This document shows, piece by piece, positions 26,980 through 30,313 of a stretch of DNA of 30,313 nt. How positions within the stretch are numbered: the first letter of the stretch is position 1; every line of letters begins with the position of its first letter. Below the pieces are notes generated by a model. That model did no database searches. It saw nothing but the letters and a program-made list of their open reading frames with translations, and was not told the DNA's origin. The position numbers and the translations under genes were made by a program. Source of the DNA: Citrobacter koseri (GTDB taxonomy: Bacteria > Pseudomonadota > Gammaproteobacteria > Enterobacterales > Enterobacteriaceae); the NCBI GenBank assembly GCA_900446925.1, contig UAVY01000005.1:1-30313 (forward strand). The letters run 5' to 3'.

Positions 26980-27025
26980 GGTACTTCTCCTTAATTCATT
27001 TTTATCAAAATTACATCTTTCGATA

Positions 27026-27046
27026 ATCAATATACACCATATTGAT
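27026..27046. promoter_or_regulatory. Operator family C in the divergent control region
   Basis: ATCAATAT-ACACC-ATATTGAT, perfect 8-bp arms with the same spacer as the copy at 1470. Read leftwards it contains TATATT, a likely -10 for the TrbM/KikA-like gene, as at virB7. Confidence 0.75.
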
Positions 27047-27069
27047 GATAATGGAAGAGTTGATTTTCC

Positions 27070-27083
27070 TTCGTATGCACGAA
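27070..27083. promoter_or_regulatory. Operator family A, degenerate copy in the divergent region
   Basis: TTCGTATGCACGAA, matching the family A core except for one base, placed between a family C and a family D operator. Confidence 0.5.
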
Positions 27084-27100
27084 AAATAGTCGAATATTTC

Positions 27101-27129
27101 TTGAAGGGTAGGCCATTTTGGCCTATCAT
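27101..27129 (+). promoter_or_regulatory. Promoter with family D operator (second copy)
   Basis: TTGAAG (27101-27106), an 18-base spacer and TATCAT (27124-27129), with TAGGCCATTTTGGCCTA at 27109-27125. Thirty bases (27106-27135) are identical to 1496-1525. It drives the membrane protein at 27164. Confidence 0.8.
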
Positions 27130-27163
27130 TAACGTATGGGATTTATACAAAAAGGGGATTGTG

Positions 27164-27535
27164 ATGAGAACATTCAAAGGATTAAGCAACCAAAACCGGA
27201 GTCCGACGAGTAATGTTGTTCCGATTCGTCCGGGTGGCGAGGTTGCTTCTAACGATGATGATAGTGGTGTTGCGAAAGCTAAGTGGATTGCTGGGGCGAC
27301 GGCAAAAGGCTTAGGAAGCGTTTTGCGCTCCCTAAGCTTTCTCATCATGTTGTGGCTACGTTTGCCAGTTCGCCTGTTGTTGATTGCCACATCAGCGATG
27401 GCTTTTATTGGCGTTGTTCTCTGCCTTGTTATTTTTAGCGACCGTTCCATGGTTCCGGGTTTCATCATTATTGGCCTTGCTTCTACGGCTCTCGCTTGGC
27501 TCTATGATTTAGTTCTCGCCAAACTGACCCCTTAA
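27164..27535 (+). CDS. Membrane protein of unknown function, family D regulon
   Basis: 123 residues from ATG 27164 (MRTFKGLSNQNRSPTSNVVP), behind AAGGGG; GTG 27161 is an alternative. The first 55 residues are polar and cytoplasmic-looking. Hydrophobic segments follow: SVLRSLSFLIMLWLR, VRLLLIATSAMAFIGVVLCL and GFIIIGLASTALAWLYDLV. Frame intact. It stands alone, divergent from the transfer region and under a promoter shared in sequence with the gene at 1568. It may be an accessory mating-pair or exclusion factor, but no family is recognised. Confidence 0.65.
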   Translation: MRTFKGLSNQNRSPTSNVVPIRPGGEVASNDDDSGVAKAKWIAGATAKGLGSVLRSLSFLIMLWLRLPVRLLLIATSAMAFIGVVLCLVIFSDRSMVPGFIIIGLASTALAWLYDLVLAKLTP

Positions 27536-27565
27536 CACATATCACAAAAAGCTATCGAAAACGGT

Positions 27566-27659
27566 CTAAACATTCCTGTAGTGTGACCCTGGGTTGGCAT
27601 AAAAAAGTTTTCTTGTCCAGTATTTCTAAACATAAGCACTGTAAAGTAATGCTAAACAT
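27566..27659. repeat. Three direct copies of CTAAACAT upstream of the XRE gene
   Basis: CTAAACAT at 27566-27573, 27626-27633 and 27652-27659, in the 140-base gap before the regulator. Spacing (60 and 26) is uneven. Possibly autoregulatory; no convincing -35/-10 pair seen. Confidence 0.35.
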
Positions 27660-27688
27660 GCCGTCAACTAATATCAGTGGCGCATGTA

Positions 27689-27949
27689 ATGATAAATACC
27701 CGACTCAAACCCATCAGGATGCAAGCAAAGCTCTCTCAGGAGCGGCTGGGCGTTCTTGCGGGCCTAGACGAAACCACAGCCAGATCGCGTATCTCTCAAT
27801 ACGAAACTGGCACTTACAGACCTACCTTTGAAATGGTGTGCGCAATCGCTGCCATCCTTGATGTGCCAGAGTGTTATTTCTATATTGTTGATGATGATTT
27901 TGCCGAAGAGGTTTTGCAGCTTTACAGAAGTAAAAAACGCCAGAAATAA
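27689..27949 (+). CDS. XRE-family transcriptional regulator
   Basis: 86 residues from ATG 27689 (MINTRLKPIRMQAKLSQERL); GTG 27677 is an in-frame alternative. A Cro/C1-type helix-turn-helix covers about residues 5-60: LSQERLGVLAGLDETTARSR, ISQYETGTYRPTFEMVCAIA, then ILDVPECYFY. The short tail (FAEEVLQLYRSKKRQK) may dimerise. Frame intact. No toxin partner lies next to it, so it is more likely a stand-alone repressor; candidate targets are the operator families described here. A stretch of 294 bases without a gene follows, which carries operator and promoter elements for the HigA-like gene. Confidence 0.85.
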   Translation: MINTRLKPIRMQAKLSQERLGVLAGLDETTARSRISQYETGTYRPTFEMVCAIAAILDVPECYFYIVDDDFAEEVLQLYRSKKRQK

Positions 27950-28149
27950 GCTTTTCAATCAAAAATCACTACCAAATAGAAAACCTCTTTTTTGTAACAA
28001 ACCAGCAACATCAATCATCCCTCTTTTTCGCGCCGGAAACTATAACTTTTAACGCTTATGTGGTGTTTTTCGGGCGAACCCTCCCGACGTGGTGCTGATA
28101 AGATCCATTATGTTAAATAGAGGCCATTTAGCCTTAATTATCTATATTT

Positions 28150-28167
28150 TTGGATTGCACAATCCAA
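28150..28167. promoter_or_regulatory. Operator family B upstream of the HigA-like gene
   Basis: Perfect TTGGATTGCACAATCCAA, identical to the copy at 6458-6475, ending 13 bases before the -35. An imperfect family D-like element (AGGCCATTTAGCCT) lies at about 28121-28134. Confidence 0.75.
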
Positions 28168-28180
28168 TATAAAGATCAGT

Positions 28181-28209
28181 TTGACATGTTTTACCTTATA
28201 GGTTACACT
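28181..28209 (+). promoter_or_regulatory. Promoter of the HigA-like gene
   Basis: TTGACA (28181-28186), 17 bases, TACACT (28204-28209). Just downstream, 28217-28233 reads GTACCGTTTTGATTATC, close to one half of the extended family C operator. This may also be the main promoter for rep. Confidence 0.7.
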
Positions 28210-28243
28210 TCAATCTGTACCGTTTTGATTATCGAGGTAAAGC

Positions 28244-28558
28244 ATGAACCAGACACAAGCAACACGACCGGCAACGCCGGGTGATGTTCTGCTTTCTCAG
28301 TTCTTGGAACCGAACAGAATTAGCCAAACGGCGTTGGCCACCTATACCGGATGGACGAGAAAGCACGTTAATCAGCTCTGTCACGGGAAGGTTGCTATAA
28401 CAATAGATTCCGCGCTTATCCTTGCAAAAGTCTTTGGTAACAACCCTGATTTTTGGTTGGATTTGCAGAAGAAAGTAGATTTATGGGATGCACTGCATTC
28501 AGAAGATCGCCGCAACAGAATAGAAAAGGCTCGCCCTTTTCAGCTACTGGCGGCCTAA
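28244..28558 (+). CDS. HigA/VapI-family regulator without a toxin
   Basis: 104 residues, intact. MNQTQATRPATPGDVLLSQF matches the HigA start (hPGdvL-x-x-x-fLep). The helix-turn-helix follows, with SQTALATYTGWTRKHVNQLC and the typical GKVAITIDSALILAKVFGNN, PDFWLDLQKKVDLWDA. In ordinary higBA loci the toxin precedes it, but no HigB-like frame exists in the preceding 294 bases. ATG 28244 follows GAGGTAAAGC. It is the only gene preceded by traces of three operator families and lies directly upstream of the replication region, so it is more likely a plasmid regulator than an addiction antitoxin. Confidence 0.8.
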   Translation: MNQTQATRPATPGDVLLSQFLEPNRISQTALATYTGWTRKHVNQLCHGKVAITIDSALILAKVFGNNPDFWLDLQKKVDLWDALHSEDRRNRIEKARPFQLLAA

Positions 28559-28564
28559 AAAGGT

Positions 28565-28692
28565 AAAACCCCGATGCTGATCCGACTTGGCGGGAAGGTC
28601 AACAAACGGGGCTTAAAAATTCAAAGTTGTGTTCTAAGGCTGGCAGGCTGCAACACAACTATTATTGCCTGACATAGGCTAAGGGTTACAAC
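28565..28692 (-). ncRNA. Candidate antisense RNA controlling replication
   Basis: On the minus strand, TTGCCA (complement of 28721-28726), a 16-base spacer and TATAAT (complement of 28699-28704) form a good promoter. The RNA would start near 28692, fold a hairpin AGTTGTGTT / AACACAACT (28652-28660 with 28625-28633, 18-base loop), and end near 28565 at CCCCG / CGGGG followed by TTTT, a weak stem. It lies fully antisense to the rep leader, which has a second hairpin ACAACACC / GGTGTTGT (28688-28695, 28707-28714). This is the architecture of counter-transcribed RNAs that set plasmid copy number. Confidence 0.55.
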
Positions 28693-28741
28693 ACCTCTAT
28701 TATAGCGGTGTTGTGCCTCTTGGCAAGTCTAAGGGGTAGAC

Positions 28742-30042
28742 GTGGCTACATCACAACTGGCGCTTTTTAATCCAGCCGACGAAGCAGAGACTTATCATAA
28801 TTCTGGGCGGCATGGTTTCTTTTCTGTACTGGCTCAGTGGCCAACCGGGGCAAACGGCAATCATCTTACCCATTAAGCGAGATGGCCACAGTTCTTAGCG
28901 TGGTGGATACCTCACGTGATACATGGATAACCCAAGCTGAATTTATGCGGCCTAACCGGCGTGTGGTAAACCTCTTACGTTTAGGTCTGCTCTTTGTCGA
29001 TATCGATACTTATAAGATGGATTGGGCGCAAGGTAGAACACCTGAAGCCTTGGCCGCTGCAATCAACTATTTCTGTCAACAAGAAGGCATACCAGAACCT
29101 TCCTTTATGGTCTATTCCGGGCGTGGTATTCAGGCTAAATGGTTGCTTGAAGGAACCTTGCCACGTGGCAGCGTTACCCCGCTGGAATGCTTGCCAAAAG
29201 CATTTAGTATCTAAACTTTCCTCGCTAGGGGCTGATCCCGCAGCTAAAGACGCCAGCCGGGTTTTACGGTTGGTTAATACGGTTAACACTAAGAGCGGCA
29301 ATATTTGCCGTGTAGTAAGCGTTCTGGAACGTGACGGCGCACCAATCCGTTATAACTTTGAGTACCTTGCTGAAATGTTATTGCCGGTGGCTCGTTGGGA
29401 TATTGAAAAGCAACGCCAGACAAAAGCAGAACAGAAACTTCAATTGCTGCCCGGAGGCCGACAAAGCAACCTCAGAGGTTTTAGCGGTCGTCAGCTTGCA
29501 TGGGATAGGCTTGAAGATTTGCGAAAGCTGGACGAGCCTGCGCGGTGGGTTACGGAAGGGGAAAGGATGCGTCATTTATTTTGGCGTATTAACTTCTTGC
29601 TGCTGTCCGGGGCGACACATTCAACCTCAGATGTATCACGAAGCGGCCGCGCTGGCCACAGAGATCTCTCCTGCATGGTCTTACCGTTCACAAGAGTTAA
29701 TGACGCTGTACAGCAAAGCAAAGCAGTATGAAGCCGGTGAGAAGGTATCATTCGGGCAAGGAGTTTTCACCACTCTACACACCAAAAAATGACACCCTAA
29801 TCAACCTGTTTCAAATTACAGATGAAGAGCAACGCCAGCTAAAAACTATCATTTCTAAAAGCGAAGCGTTGGAGCGTAGACGCGCACGAGACAGAAAGCG
29901 TGACGAGGAACGCCGCAGAGCTGCCGGAGCTGTTGAGCGTGATGTTTACGAAGCTAATTCACTGACTAAACAGAAACCGTGGGAAGCGTTAGGAATGAGC
30001 CGCGCTAAAATGGTACAGATTGGGCAAGCCATCAGCCAGTGA
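28742..30042 (+). CDS. rep: Plasmid replication initiator (primase-polymerase-like), frame-broken
   Basis: About 433 residues. GTG 28742 follows AAGGGG and reads MATSQLALFNPADEAETYHN, then, after a shift at GGGG near 28845, SYPLSEMATVLSVVDTSRDT and WITQAEFMRPNRRVVNLLRL. Next come FVDIDTYK with the D-x-D pair of archaeo-eukaryotic-type primases, FMVYSGRGIQAKWLLEGTLP, DASRVLRLVNTVNTKSGNIC and, past shifts at CCCC near 29180, GGGG near 29610 and near 29755, a basic coil (RRRARDRKRDEERRRAAGAV) with EALGMSRAKMVQIGQAIS at the end. The sole candidate for a replication protein on the plasmid, so four disabling frameshifts cannot all be real. It is probably controlled by the antisense RNA in its leader, and its stop abuts the origin repeats. 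Confidence 0.8.
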
Positions 30043-30313
30043 GACAACTCCCTCCCCTATTACTTGTGATGCTCAAATGGCCGCTAAATCAGCCTAGATC
30101 TATTGAGACAAGTTACCCCCCTATTACTAATGGCGTAGCCCCTGCCCTGTTACGCCTTGATCCTTTTTTCAATGCTTTGCGATCCTTCAGGATCTACTTA
30201 GCTCACCGGACGTCTATCTCATCATAGCTTATATGTTATGCATAACCCTTGAGTTATGATAGCTCTTAGGTTATGATTACCTTAGTGAGTTGAAGAGTCA
30301 GGAGACTATACGA
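30040..30313. other. Putative replication origin with short repeats
   Basis: No gene in 270 bases. A 26-base imperfect direct repeat, GAGACAA followed by CCCCTATTACT, occurs at 30041-30064 and 30105-30128. Further right, GTTATG recurs at 30235, 30253 and 30270, spaced 18 and 17 bases like iterons; the first is the palindrome GTTATGCATAAC (30235-30246). The position directly after rep fits an origin. The final AGGAG (30300-30304) serves the gene that continues at base 1. Confidence 0.55.

Noticed and set aside
27677..28558. XRE gene and HigA-like gene as a toxin-antitoxin pair
   Set aside because: Both are DNA-binding proteins; neither looks like a toxin and 294 bases with promoter elements separate them.
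28837..29792. Four separate genes in the rep region
   Set aside because: Each frame continues the same protein across homopolymer runs, and the joined product is a coherent replication initiator.
1..30313. CRISPR array, insertion sequence, integron, tRNA or rRNA genes
   Set aside because: No regularly spaced identical repeats, transposase motifs, terminal inverted repeats, integrase or structural RNA sequences were seen on either strand.

Overview
The window looks like one complete small conjugative plasmid, cut open at an arbitrary point. The last base (30313, A) and the first two (TG) form the start codon of a gene that runs on to 275, and a ribosome binding site (AGGAG) sits just upstream at the right end. 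The sequence is therefore very probably a closed circle of about 30.3 kb. Gene families and -35/-10 promoter style suggest a gammaproteobacterial, probably enterobacterial, host. The backbone combines a KorA-IncC-KorB control and partition block of the kind known from IncP-1 and PromA plasmids, a MOBP relaxase and a VirB/VirD4 (MPF-T) secretion system. I saw no resistance, metabolic or virulence cargo and no insertion sequence, so it reads as a cryptic self-transmissible backbone.

Layout. 1-2870 (+): a small unknown gene, a RelE/HigB-type toxin followed by its XRE antitoxin, small unknown genes, an HTH protein and a secreted SNase-type nuclease. 2880-5590 (+): korA, incC (ParA), korB (ParB), a membrane protein and a small unknown. 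5685-6403 (-): SprT-like metalloprotein. 6591-8205 (+): oriT with an RP4-like nic core, mobC and mobA. 8269-12308 (-): ArdC antirestriction protein, a 50-residue acidic protein and a Toprim/LPD7 primase-like protein. 12323-23496 (-): virD4, virB11, virB10, virB9, virB8, virB7, virB6, eexN, virB5, fused virB3-virB4 and virB2. 23504-26979 (-): small partition-like protein, type IA topoisomerase, SleB-type wall hydrolase and a TrbM/KikA-like protein. 27164-28558 (+): membrane protein, XRE regulator and a HigA-like regulator. 28559-30313: a likely antisense-RNA copy control region, the replication initiator and an origin with short repeats.

Regulation is the most striking aspect. Four families of inverted-repeat operator recur around the plasmid: TTTCGTGCGCACGAAA; TTGGATTGCACAATCCAA; ATCAAAAT-N5-ATTTTGAT; and TAGGCCATTTTGGCCTA. 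Several lie exactly on promoter elements. Three families meet in the divergent gap at 26980-27163, and traces of three precede the HigA-like gene. The virB genes form two transcription units separated by a terminator and an operator-bearing promoter between virB6 and virB7. At least five DNA-binding proteins encoded here (KorA, KorB, HTH, XRE, HigA-like) are candidate ligands.

Caution: many genes, including ones the plasmid cannot do without (rep, incC, korB, most virB genes, virD4), are broken by single-base frameshifts, often at homopolymers. The protein is well conserved on both sides of each break. I read most of these as consensus errors from long-read sequencing and give full gene extents. 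The clear exception is an exact 97-bp tandem duplication in virB11.
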